From: Sediminibacterium roseum
GTDB lineage: Bacteria; Bacteroidota; Bacteroidia; Chitinophagales; Chitinophagaceae
DNA length: 64,000 nt
Direction of reading: 5' to 3'
Assembly: GCF_009939005.1 (NCBI RefSeq)
Contig: NZ_JAACJS010000015.1
Span: 250,325 to 314,324 of the forward strand
Part shown: in pieces, positions 26,868 through 34,844 of the stretch
How the letters are laid out: each line of letters begins with the position of its first letter
Position numbering within the stretch: position 1 is the stretch's first letter
The notes under the pieces: generated by a model
Seen by the model: the letters and a program-made list of their open reading frames with translations, nothing else
Databases searched by the model: none
What the model was told of the DNA's origin: nothing
Translations under genes and position numbers: made by a program

Positions 26868-28127
26868 TTAGTTCACCGTTCCTTTTTCTACCGGCTCTAC
26901 TTTTACCCTTGTTAACCCGCTTTTGATAAAGCCCAGTTTCGATGCTGCGATCCGGCTCAGATCCACTACCCTTCCTTTTTCTTTCATGCGCGGGTGCATC
27001 CTGTCGTTGATCCGCAAAACAACCGACTTGTTGTTTTTCAGGTTGGTTACACGAACCCAGGTGTTCAGGTCAAAATGATTGCTCGCCGCCGAGAGTTTGC
27101 TGTTCCGGTAGCGTTCGCCCGTTGCTGTTTTGGTTCCATCGAGGTTGGAACTGTAAAAGCTGGCGATGCCTGTTACCGAGTCGTCGTCGTCTTCCATCGC
27201 TTTTCCCGTAGAATCGGTTGCTGTCTTAACCGAATCGCCCGCAGCTTTGGCGCTGTCCAGCTGCTCCTTTACTTCGGGTGAGAACACAAAACGAATGGGT
27301 TGCACTTTAACCTTGGCCAGGCCATTGCTCATAAAGTCGAGCTGCCGGGCAGCTTCCCTGCTCAGGTCCACCACCCGCCCTTTTCTTTTCATACGTGGGT
27401 GCATCCGGTCGTTGATCCGCACGATCACCGATTTTTTGTTTTTAAGGTTGGTCACCAACACCCATGTATTCAGTTTGAAATGATTACTTGCTGCAGTGAG
27501 CAGGGCGTTGCGATACCGCTCGCCCGTAGCGGTTTTTGAACCGTCGAGGTTATAACTGTAGAAACTCGCGATACCGTTGACCGCCTTTCCGTACGGCTCA
27601 AAAGTATTGGGCGTTAGTGAATCTGTTTTGGGAATTGAATCCTTTACCAGGTCTGGGTAAACCCTGTTTTCGTAGAAAGAAGAGTCGTTTATGGTGATCA
27701 ACTCAATTTTTACTTTAAAGGTCGATTCATTTTTTATTCCAAGTTCTTTAGCGGCCTCATGGCTGAGGTTGATCTTTATCCCTTTTTTCTTTTGCCTGGA
27801 GGATAGCCTGTCGTTGATCCGTACGATCGTATATTTCTTGTTTTTGGGATTGGTCACCTTTACCCATGAATTCAGGTCAAAATCGTTGCTTGCCGCGGTG
27901 AGCCGGATGTTGAAGAAGGCTTCCCCGGATGCGGTTTTGGAACCGTCAAAATCGAGGTCGTATATGCCCGCGTTGCCGGAAACCGGTTTGCCCGATACCT
28001 TGAAAGCCTCCGGCCTAAGGGTATCTACCACGGCCGAATCCTTTCTCCCGGCTTTGCCCTCCCGTTGTCCGAAACTTACCAGCACCGGGGAAAGAAAAAC
28101 AATAAGGCAGATAAGCTTTTTCATCAT
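26868..28127 (-). CDS. secreted protein with three RlpA-like double-psi beta-barrel domains
   Basis: This 419-residue protein has a signal peptide (1-21) and three RlpA-like domains at about 51-140, 184-276 and 319-411. RlpA enzymes are lytic transglycosylases acting on denuded septal glycan. Domains 2 and 3 are nearly identical (TATGERYRN, AASNHF, RINDRMHPRMK, GRVVDLSR). Domain 1 has diverged: SGEAFFN, AASNDF (His replaced by Asp) and RINDRLSSRQ. Low-complexity linkers join the domains and no SPOR domain is present. The start could be either of two adjacent ATGs (28127 or 28124). Whether it is catalytic or only glycan-binding is uncertain. Confidence 0.85.
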   Translation of the reverse strand: MMKKLICLIVFLSPVLVSFGQREGKAGRKDSAVVDTLRPEAFKVSGKPVSGNAGIYDLDFDGSKTASGEAFFNIRLTAASNDFDLNSWVKVTNPKNKKYTIVRINDRLSSRQKKKGIKINLSHEAAKELGIKNESTFKVKIELITINDSSFYENRVYPDLVKDSIPKTDSLTPNTFEPYGKAVNGIASFYSYNLDGSKTATGERYRNALLTAASNHFKLNTWVLVTNLKNKKSVIVRINDRMHPRMKRKGRVVDLSREAARQLDFMSNGLAKVKVQPIRFVFSPEVKEQLDSAKAAGDSVKTATDSTGKAMEDDDDSVTGIASFYSSNLDGTKTATGERYRNSKLSAASNHFDLNTWVRVTNLKNNKSVVLRINDRMHPRMKEKGRVVDLSRIAASKLGFIKSGLTRVKVEPVEKGTVN

Positions 28128-28359
28128 GAATTTGTAATTTGTCACGCCAGGGGCGGTATCGATCACCGGGTAAAATAACCAAACCGTTATGCAAAACACA
28201 GGTTTCAAGCATATTTTTTTCCAGCTTCAAACCCGCCTCCATTGCCAAAATCTATGCCAAGAATGGAATAAAATTTGAAATTAAACCTTAATTAATACGA
28301 TATAAATGCATAAAAATCAACATGTTAGCATATTTTATTGAAATTATAATTACTTTTTC

Positions 28360-29376
28360 TTGACCAGAACGTCCCATCTATTTCTTTCGCTCGTCTTTTT
28401 CTTTGTTGCCAGCATGTCATTTGCCCAAAAAGAACGTGCCGATGGAATGGGCACGCTCAATGATATAGCTCCGGAAAGCAACATTACGATCAACAACCCG
28501 GTTAACAAGACCGTGATCCAGATCAATCTGCCGGGCTCCGACCATCGTCCCGATCCCAAAAAGCAAACCTTAGTGATCTTCTTCGCCCTTCCCAACGGCA
28601 ACAGCATTGAGTGGACCATGGGTAAACGGATGGAAGCCGGAGACGACTGGCACTACGATATCCAGCACATTGCCGCTCAAACCAGGTACATCAGGAAACA
28701 GATGGCCAACCACAACGTGATCGTTGCCTACCTGGCAAATGAACTCAAAAGCTGGCCGGCATGGAAAAGGCAACGGCCAGACGGGCCGCAGGAGATCAAA
28801 CGGATCGTGGATTCAATTACAGGTATTTTTGCGGCGTACAAACCGAAAGTAATGCTGAACAGCCACAGCGGCGGCGGCAGTTTCCTGTTTGGCTATCTCG
28901 ATGCGGTTGAACGGATCCCCGACCAGGTAGAAAGGATCGCATTTATTGACAGCGACTACGGTTACGAAGATTCGCTCCACAGCGCTAAACTGGCGAACTG
29001 GCTCAGGTCGTCCAAAAAACACTACCTGTCTGTACTGGCCTACAACGACAGCGTGGTGATCTACAACGGCAAACCACTGGTTAGTCCCGCAGGCGGCACC
29101 TGGTACAGGAGCAAAATGATGCAGCGGAAATTAAACGAATCCTTCCCGTTTACCAGCACGACTGATACGAGCTTTATAAATTACAGCGCATTATCAAATA
29201 GAATCGACATTCGATTGAAAACCAATCAAGAAGGTAAAATCTATCATACCGAACAGGTAGCCAGGAACGGGTTTATTCACACAGTGCTCGCCGGCACGCG
29301 TTATGCCCGGAAAGCGGGGTACGAATACTGGGGCGAAAGGGTTTATAAGGATCTTATACTACCATCAACCAACTGA
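28360..29376 (+). CDS. secreted protein of unknown function, possible alpha/beta hydrolase
   Basis: The 338-residue frame encodes a clear signal peptide (LFLSLVFFFVASMSFAQ). The segment LNSHSGGGSF at about residue 165 resembles a serine-hydrolase nucleophile elbow (x-H-S-G-G-G), and FIDSDYG and GFIHTV could supply the acid and His. No family was recognised with certainty. The only start that keeps the signal peptide is TTG at 28360, because the first ATG lies at the signal-peptide cleavage site. It has its own AT-rich upstream region and converges on a small-gene pair. Confidence 0.6.
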   Translation: MTRTSHLFLSLVFFFVASMSFAQKERADGMGTLNDIAPESNITINNPVNKTVIQINLPGSDHRPDPKKQTLVIFFALPNGNSIEWTMGKRMEAGDDWHYDIQHIAAQTRYIRKQMANHNVIVAYLANELKSWPAWKRQRPDGPQEIKRIVDSITGIFAAYKPKVMLNSHSGGGSFLFGYLDAVERIPDQVERIAFIDSDYGYEDSLHSAKLANWLRSSKKHYLSVLAYNDSVVIYNGKPLVSPAGGTWYRSKMMQRKLNESFPFTSTTDTSFINYSALSNRIDIRLKTNQEGKIYHTEQVARNGFIHTVLAGTRYARKAGYEYWGERVYKDLILPSTN

Positions 29377-29397
29377 TACTCAATTAAAGAAACAAGG

Positions 29398-29694
29398 TTA
29401 CCTGAACTTTTCAACCTTCTCATCTCCCGTTATATCACCGCCACTCCTTATCTGTAGCTGGATGCTGGTGATCCATTCGTTGCAATGGCGGTTGAAGAGG
29501 TGTTCGTTCACGGCATTGATCACCTTCATCACTTCTTCATATGTACCCTCTACTACGGTTGCAAAAGGGCCGATCTCGTATTTAATGCCGGCGTTTTGGA
29601 TGATGGCAATAGCTTCGTCCACCCATTCGTAGGGGTGCCTGTCCTGTACAACCGGCAGGATCTGGATGGACGCGTTTACGATATACTGGTGCAT
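29398..29694 (-). CDS. thiamine-binding protein, MTH1187/YkoF-type (DUF77)
   Basis: This 98-residue protein belongs to the small ferredoxin-fold family PF01910, some members of which bind thiamine. The characteristic segments are ASIQILPV and the GPFATVVEGTYEEVM region. It has no signal peptide and is probably cytoplasmic. It starts 5 bases after the stop of the DUF952 gene, so the two are co-transcribed. The actual ligand in this organism is unknown. Confidence 0.82.
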   Translation of the reverse strand: MHQYIVNASIQILPVVQDRHPYEWVDEAIAIIQNAGIKYEIGPFATVVEGTYEEVMKVINAVNEHLFNRHCNEWITSIQLQIRSGGDITGDEKVEKFR

Positions 29695-29699
29695 AATGG

Positions 29700-30005
29700 T
29701 TACAATTCTGTTACTTCAACCACCGCGTCGAGGTTCAGCGCGCCATGGATGTGTGGGAAAACTTCGTTGATGGAACCGGCCAGTTCAAAGATCAGCGGAC
29801 GCTCCACCCTGCTCTTTTCGATTTTGAGTTTGAGCAGACCGGTCCGGCCCTTGTAATATCTTTCAAGTACCCCGGCTACCTGTGGTTCGGTACTGCAATG
29901 GATGAATCCTTCCGTTGCCAAAGTATCGGAGTCGTAATGACCCAGTTGCTGCGCTTCCGCCCATTGTTCGCGGGTGGTAATGTGGTATATGTAATCTGAT
30001 TCCAT
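29700..30005 (-). CDS. DUF952 family protein
   Basis: This 101-residue protein opens with IYHITTREQWAEAQ and contains GFIHCST, both typical of DUF952. It also has FPHIHGALN near the end, a histidine pair seen in the family. The function is unknown; structural work on the family suggests an ADP-ribosyltransferase-like fold, but no activity can be claimed here. It is the first gene of a two-gene unit. Confidence 0.85.
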   Translation of the reverse strand: MESDYIYHITTREQWAEAQQLGHYDSDTLATEGFIHCSTEPQVAGVLERYYKGRTGLLKLKIEKSRVERPLIFELAGSINEVFPHIHGALNLDAVVEVTEL

Positions 30006-30102
30006 TTGTGTTTTTGAGTTGTGATAAATTATTGTGCGGGAACGGTGTGAGAACGAAATCGATTAAAGATCCCGATTCTTCATTTAGGGCTCCCGTTTAC
30101 GG

Positions 30103-31101
30103 TTAACGCTCCATCACCGGTTTGATCCGCTGCGCCAGCAGCATCAGGTCTGCCAGCACCATTGCCGTAACGGCTTCCAGAATCACCGGAACGCGGAGGG
30201 CGATGCAGAGATCGTGGCGGCCTTTGACCGAAAATGGTTCCACCTGGTTGGTTTCGCTGTTCCAGGTATTCTGTTCTTTGGGTGTAGATGAAGTGGGTTT
30301 GATGGCGACGCGGTATACCAGTTCATTTCCATTGGTGATGCCGCCTACTATGCCGCCGGCATGGTTGGTCCTGGTTTTACCGGTTTCATCTTCGATCGCA
30401 TCGTTGTGTTCCACGCCGAACATCCTGGCTGCCGCGAAACCCGCCCCGAATTCTACCCCCTTTACCGCCGGTATGGCAAAAACCGCATGTGCAAGAAGGG
30501 ATTCTACCGAGTCGAAGAAGTGCTCTCCCAGTCCAACAGGCAGCCCATTCACCCTGCATTCCACGATTCCCCCAATGCTGTCTTTGGCCTCGATGGCTTT
30601 ATCGAGTCCTTTTTCAAGATCGGCCTCGCCACCGATCTCCAGTATGGTTGATGCTACATTAATTCCTTTCAACAATTTCTTGGCTACTACCCCCACGGCA
30701 ACAAGACACACGGTAAGTCTTCCGCTGAAGTGCCCGCCGCCCCTGAAATCTTCAAACCCGCCGTATTTGGCATGCGCCGTAAAATCTGCGTGCCCGGGGC
30801 GGGGTGTTGCGCGGTGCTTTTCGTAATCGCCGCTACGGGTATTTTTGTTTTCGAAAAGGATGGTCAGTGGTGCACCGGTGGTGTGGCCATTAAAAAGCCC
30901 TGATTTAAACAGCGGAACATCGTCTTCCTTGCGTGGCGTGGTTCCCCGCTGAACGCCACCTTTCCGGCGCTCGATGTCAACAAGAAAATCTTCTGCGCTT
31001 AATGGCAGTCCTGCCGGGCAACCATCAATCGTTACCCCCACACACTCACCATGCGATTCGCCAAAAATAGTAACCCGGAATATGCGGCCAAAATTGTTCA
31101 A
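30103..31101 (-). CDS. aroC: chorismate synthase
   Basis: AroC converts EPSP to chorismate with reduced FMN, the last shikimate-pathway step. The 332-residue protein begins NNFGRIFRVTIFGESHG and keeps RPGHADFTAHAKYG, FRGGGHFSGR, GGITNGNE and GRHDLCIALR. It is slightly shorter than the usual 350-390 residues. The start is TTG at 31101: it is exactly where family members begin, and no ATG or GTG is available upstream in frame. A 15-base tandem repeat lies just before the start. It closes the minus-strand aromatic cluster. Confidence 0.95.
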   Translation of the reverse strand: MNNFGRIFRVTIFGESHGECVGVTIDGCPAGLPLSAEDFLVDIERRKGGVQRGTTPRKEDDVPLFKSGLFNGHTTGAPLTILFENKNTRSGDYEKHRATPRPGHADFTAHAKYGGFEDFRGGGHFSGRLTVCLVAVGVVAKKLLKGINVASTILEIGGEADLEKGLDKAIEAKDSIGGIVECRVNGLPVGLGEHFFDSVESLLAHAVFAIPAVKGVEFGAGFAAARMFGVEHNDAIEDETGKTRTNHAGGIVGGITNGNELVYRVAIKPTSSTPKEQNTWNSETNQVEPFSVKGRHDLCIALRVPVILEAVTAMVLADLMLLAQRIKPVMER

Positions 31102-31103
31102 GA

Positions 31104-31139
31104 TTGTCGTTTTTGTGGTTGTCGTTTTTGTGGTTGTCG
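31104..31139 (-). repeat. 15-base tandem repeat immediately upstream of aroC
   Basis: TTGTCGTTTTTGTGG (plus strand) occurs at 31104-31118 and 31119-31133, with a partial third copy to 31139. It starts 2 bases before the aroC start codon, so it occupies the 5' leader or promoter of aroC. Confidence 0.8.
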
Positions 31140-31177
31140 GCTTGTTTGTTATCAGTAACTAATCCCCTTTCCCCACC

Positions 31178-31197
31178 AATTAGTAATTAGTAATTAC
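31178..31197. repeat. AT-rich repeat arm 2, containing the aroA stop codon
   Basis: AATTAGTAATTAGTAATTA, the same unit as the other elements but with only one clear arm. The aroA stop codon and last two or three codons are made of this repeat. Confidence 0.6.
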
Positions 31198-32463
31198 ACT
31201 CACTTTCGCTCCTAATTTCTTCAAATGCTCATAGAAATCAGGGTATGATTTATTGATCGCGTCTGCTTCTTCTATGGTTACGTTGCCGCCGGCCCTCAAT
31301 CCGGCCACCGCGCATGCCATGGCGATGCGGTGGTCGTGGTGCGAGTGCGTGGTGGCCCCCTTTAATAAGGTGCCGCCCTTTACAAGCATGAGATCGTCCT
31401 GCAGCGTTATTTCGATCCCCAATTTAGCAAACTCTTCCTGCAATGTGAGGGCGCGGTTGCTTTCTTTGTGGGTGAGGCGGTTTACTCCTTCGATCACCGT
31501 TGTTCCATCGCAGTACGCTGCGAGGGCAACGAGGGGTGGAAACAGGTCCGGGCAATCGTTCGCATTAAAATGAAACGCTTTCAACGAGGGCATCGGCCCG
31601 ATATCAATCTGGCCGGGTTCGATGGATAAAACGCAGCCGCAATCCATGAGCGCCTGTAACACGGCTTTGTCGGCCTGCGTCGAAAACACATCCAGCCCTT
31701 TTACTGTGATGGGCCCCGCGATGGCACCCGCTACGAGCAGGAATGCCGCGCCGCTCCAATCGCCTTCCACTGTATATTTCTGAACAGCTGCCTTTTGTGC
31801 CTTGTTACCATTGAAAGAGAAACGTTCGTGGTTGTGGTTCACCACATCCCATCCAAAATGTTTCATCACCTGCAGGGTCAGGTCGATGTAAGGTTTGCTT
31901 TTGAGATCCTTTACCGTTATGGCAACCCCATCGGCGCCCGCGGCGCCATAGGCCATCAGCAGGCCGGTCAGGAATTGTGAGCTCAATGAGCCGTCTACTT
32001 CAATATCGGCCGGTTGCAGGGGGCCCTGTATCTGCAGGGGGAGCCTGCCGTTTTGCGACTGCACCTTTACACCAAGTTTTGGCAGGATCTCATCAAAAAA
32101 ATCCATCGGCCGTGTGAGCAGGCTGCCTTTGCCCGTGAGTGTGATCTGTTTTTTACTGAGCGCCGCGATGGGTGTAAACATGCGTATACCGAGCCCGCTC
32201 TCTCCACAATTCACTTCGTTGTTTTTAGGATCGATGCCGGCAGACCTGATCACCAGGTTTCCATCCGCATCTTCTTCAACGGATGCGCCAAGTTTCTGTA
32301 TCACATCGATGGCAGCCAGGTCGTCATTGCTTTTGCCCGGGTTTACCAAAACGGTTTCACCCGGTGTAAGCAGCGCCGCCGCGCATGCCCGCTGCATACT
32401 GCTTTTACTGGCCGCTGCGTGAATGGTGCCTGAAAGCTGTGAGGGATGTATCGTGACTACCAT
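31180..32463 (-). CDS. aroA: 3-phosphoshikimate 1-carboxyvinyltransferase (EPSP synthase)
   Basis: AroA joins phosphoenolpyruvate to shikimate-3-phosphate. The 427-residue protein has the N-terminal SKSSMQRACAAALL, the GESGLGIRM loop, and SSQFLTGLLMAYG. The C-terminal segment HDHRIAMACAVAGL is also typical. It lacks an obvious LPGSKS motif, as do several Bacteroidota enzymes. Its final codons and stop fall within an AT-rich repeat. It lies between aroB and aroC on the same strand. Confidence 0.94.
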   Translation of the reverse strand: MVVTIHPSQLSGTIHAAASKSSMQRACAAALLTPGETVLVNPGKSNDDLAAIDVIQKLGASVEEDADGNLVIRSAGIDPKNNEVNCGESGLGIRMFTPIAALSKKQITLTGKGSLLTRPMDFFDEILPKLGVKVQSQNGRLPLQIQGPLQPADIEVDGSLSSQFLTGLLMAYGAAGADGVAITVKDLKSKPYIDLTLQVMKHFGWDVVNHNHERFSFNGNKAQKAAVQKYTVEGDWSGAAFLLVAGAIAGPITVKGLDVFSTQADKAVLQALMDCGCVLSIEPGQIDIGPMPSLKAFHFNANDCPDLFPPLVALAAYCDGTTVIEGVNRLTHKESNRALTLQEEFAKLGIEITLQDDLMLVKGGTLLKGATTHSHHDHRIAMACAVAGLRAGGNVTIEEADAINKSYPDFYEHLKKLGAKVSVITNY

Positions 32464-32575
32464 AATGTCTGGTCAAATATGATTTATAGATTGGATCGCA
32501 AATGATCAATCACCCGGGGACCATCAACCGTTGAGGTTTGCATTTCTTATGGCCTCCCCCCGATCACACAATAAC

Positions 32576-33601
32576 TCATTTGAAATCTGAACGCAACAAT
32601 TCCTGTAACTGAACAAGCAGGAGCGGTTGTATCACCCCCTTCCCTATCTTTTGCAACAGGATATAATTGATGCTTACATTGTCTTTTTTCTTATCCTTCA
32701 TCAGCACCTTGAACGCCTGCTTTCCGTCGAATTCGGCATAGGTTGGAAGGCCGTATTTGTGGAGAAGTGCAATGACCTCTTCCGCCCCGGAAAAATGTTT
32801 GAGCTGCTGCGACATCAGCGCAGCATACGTCATACCGATGCTGATCGCCTGTCCATGACTTAACTCGTACATGTTCTCAATGGCATGGCCGAGTGTGTGG
32901 CCGTAGTTAAGCAGTTTTCTTTCGCCCTGTTCAAACTCATCTGCCACTACTACTTTGGTTTTGAGCAGTGCATTTTTCTGGATCAGCGCCGCAAGCAGTT
33001 TTTTGTCTTTCCGGAAATCAGCCAATGTATGCTGTTGCAGGTGCCTGAACATTGCGGCATCTTTGATGCACGCATGCTTGATGATCTCTGCAAACCCGTT
33101 CTGCCATTCGTTCCTGGGCAACGACTGCAGGAAAGAAATATCATACAAGAGGAACGATGGCTGCCTGATCAGTCCCACCATGTTTTTATACACACCTACA
33201 TCTATCCCATTCTTCCCGCCGATCGATGCATCTACCATAGCGAGCAGTGAAGTGGGTACGAGGCCAAAACGGATGCCGCGCATGTAAATGCCCGCCACAT
33301 AGCCCGTTATGTCTGTAACCACGCCCCCGCCCACACCAACAAGTGTTGTTTTCCTGTCGGCACCCATTTCAATCAGCTGGTCGATGATCACATCCACCGT
33401 TTGCTGCACTTTGTATTCCTCGCCTGGTTTGAGAACGATCGTGTTCCAGCCCTTGAATTTCTTTTTGTGCTTCGCGAAGACATGGTCGTCTGTAATTACC
33501 ACGGTGGATTCTTTTGATGCCAATTTTTCCAGGTAAGAAAAATCAGCATCAAAAAAATAATCAACAGAGGCAGTAGAAAAGGAGAAGCTCTTTTTTTTCA
33601 T
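32576..33601 (-). CDS. aroB: 3-dehydroquinate synthase
   Basis: AroB cyclises DAHP to 3-dehydroquinate using NAD and a metal ion. The 341-residue protein shows the NAD loop GVGGGVVTDITGYVAG, the PTSLLAMVDASIGGKNGID segment, AEIIKHACI, and the metal-binding NYGHTLGHAIE. The ATG at 33601 (MKKKSFSF) is preferred to a GTG seven codons upstream. It lies 44 bases after the DAHP synthase stop, so the two are probably co-transcribed. Confidence 0.94.
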   Translation of the reverse strand: MKKKSFSFSTASVDYFFDADFSYLEKLASKESTVVITDDHVFAKHKKKFKGWNTIVLKPGEEYKVQQTVDVIIDQLIEMGADRKTTLVGVGGGVVTDITGYVAGIYMRGIRFGLVPTSLLAMVDASIGGKNGIDVGVYKNMVGLIRQPSFLLYDISFLQSLPRNEWQNGFAEIIKHACIKDAAMFRHLQQHTLADFRKDKKLLAALIQKNALLKTKVVVADEFEQGERKLLNYGHTLGHAIENMYELSHGQAISIGMTYAALMSQQLKHFSGAEEVIALLHKYGLPTYAEFDGKQAFKVLMKDKKKDNVSINYILLQKIGKGVIQPLLLVQLQELLRSDFK

Positions 33602-33645
33602 GATCTCGTAACAACCCTCCACCCTGGTGAGGGGTTGGAAGGGTT

Positions 33646-34731
33646 TTAGCTGTTCATGATCTTGTTCTGGTGGTTAATGCTTTCCATGTGAACCGCATCG
33701 AAATACTTGGTCACAAATTCTTTGCTCAGTCCCAGTTTATCTCCTTTTGCAAACGCCCTTTCGAGAATGCTGTTCCAGCGGTTTGTTTGCAGGATGGTGA
33801 TGTTGTTGTCTTTTTTATACTTACCGATGTTCTCTGCAACCTTCATGCGCTGCCCGAGTATCTGCATCAGTTCATCGTCGAGGTTATTGATCTGCTGGCG
33901 GAGTTTTTCGAGTGCGGCATGGTATTCTTCCGATGCGCTGTCTTCTGTTCTCCAGCGGATGTTGCTGATCATTTCTCCCAGTACTTCTGGTGTGATCTGT
34001 TGTTTGGCATCGCTCCACGCATTGTCTGGGTCTATGTGGCTCTCTACGATCAATCCGTCGAAATCAAGATCGATCGCTGTCTGCGCCACTTCCTGCAGTA
34101 TATCCCTGCGGCCGCAGATGTGTGAAGGGTCGTTGATCATCAGCAGTTCGGGGTAGCGGCGCTTCATTTCGATGGCGAGGTGCCACATCGGTGCGTTCCT
34201 GTATTCTGTATTTCCGTATGAGCTGAAGCCGCGGTGTATAAGCCCTACATCTTTGATGCCGGCTTTCTGTACGCGTTCCATCGCACCGATCCACAATTCA
34301 AGATCCGGGTTAATGGGGTTTTTGATGAGCACCGGCACATCTACGCCACGCAACGCATCCGCCACTTCCTGTACACTGAACGGGTTCACCGTGGTACGCG
34401 CGCCGATCCACAAAACATCCACATCAAAATGCAATGCGTCCTCTACCTGTTTGCCGGTGGCCACTTCAACCGCAACAGGAAGCCCTGATGCTTTTCTTGC
34501 CTGCTGTAACCATGGCAAACCTTTGGTACCAATGCCCTCGAAACTGCCGGGGCGGGTACGTGGTTTCCAGATCCCTGCACGAAGGATGTCTACTTTGCCG
34601 GTGGCCGCCAAACGCATGGCCGTTTGCATTACCTGTTCTTCGGTCTCCGCACTGCACGGCCCCGAAATGATGAGCGGGCGCTTTTTCAGCAAGTCCGCTG
34701 TTGGTGTTTTCTGTTCGATTGCTTGTTCCAT
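33646..34731 (-). CDS. bifunctional DAHP synthase / chorismate mutase
   Basis: The 361-residue fusion starts the shikimate pathway and also makes prephenate. Residues 1-260 are a type I-beta DAHP synthase (ISGPCSAET, LRAGIWKPRTRPGSFEG, WIGARTTVNPF, NDPSHICGRRD). Residues about 268-350 are an AroQ-type chorismate mutase (LRQQINNLDDELMQILGQR, then AENIGKYKK). In similar fusions the mutase domain also mediates feedback by prephenate. The start codon touches an AT-rich inverted-repeat element. Confidence 0.93.
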   Translation of the reverse strand: MEQAIEQKTPTADLLKKRPLIISGPCSAETEEQVMQTAMRLAATGKVDILRAGIWKPRTRPGSFEGIGTKGLPWLQQARKASGLPVAVEVATGKQVEDALHFDVDVLWIGARTTVNPFSVQEVADALRGVDVPVLIKNPINPDLELWIGAMERVQKAGIKDVGLIHRGFSSYGNTEYRNAPMWHLAIEMKRRYPELLMINDPSHICGRRDILQEVAQTAIDLDFDGLIVESHIDPDNAWSDAKQQITPEVLGEMISNIRWRTEDSASEEYHAALEKLRQQINNLDDELMQILGQRMKVAENIGKYKKDNNITILQTNRWNSILERAFAKGDKLGLSKEFVTKYFDAVHMESINHQNKIMNS

Positions 34732-34842
34732 ATAATAATTAGTAATTAAGAATTAATAATTAATAATTGAGTTTGGAGTTCGCGCCTGGTAATAAAAACA
34801 GGCATAGTAATTACTAATTATCAATTACTAATTATTAATTAC
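34732..34842. repeat. AT-rich inverted-repeat element 3
   Basis: The left arm (34732-34769, TAATTAGTAATTAAG type) and right arm (34806-34842, its reverse complement) flank a core. The core begins TTGAGTTTGGAGTT, close to the cores of elements 4 and 5, and contains a GCCTG/CAGGC hairpin (34784-34803). It fills the gap between the helicase stop and the DAHP synthase start. Confidence 0.8.
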
Positions 34843-34844
34843 AG

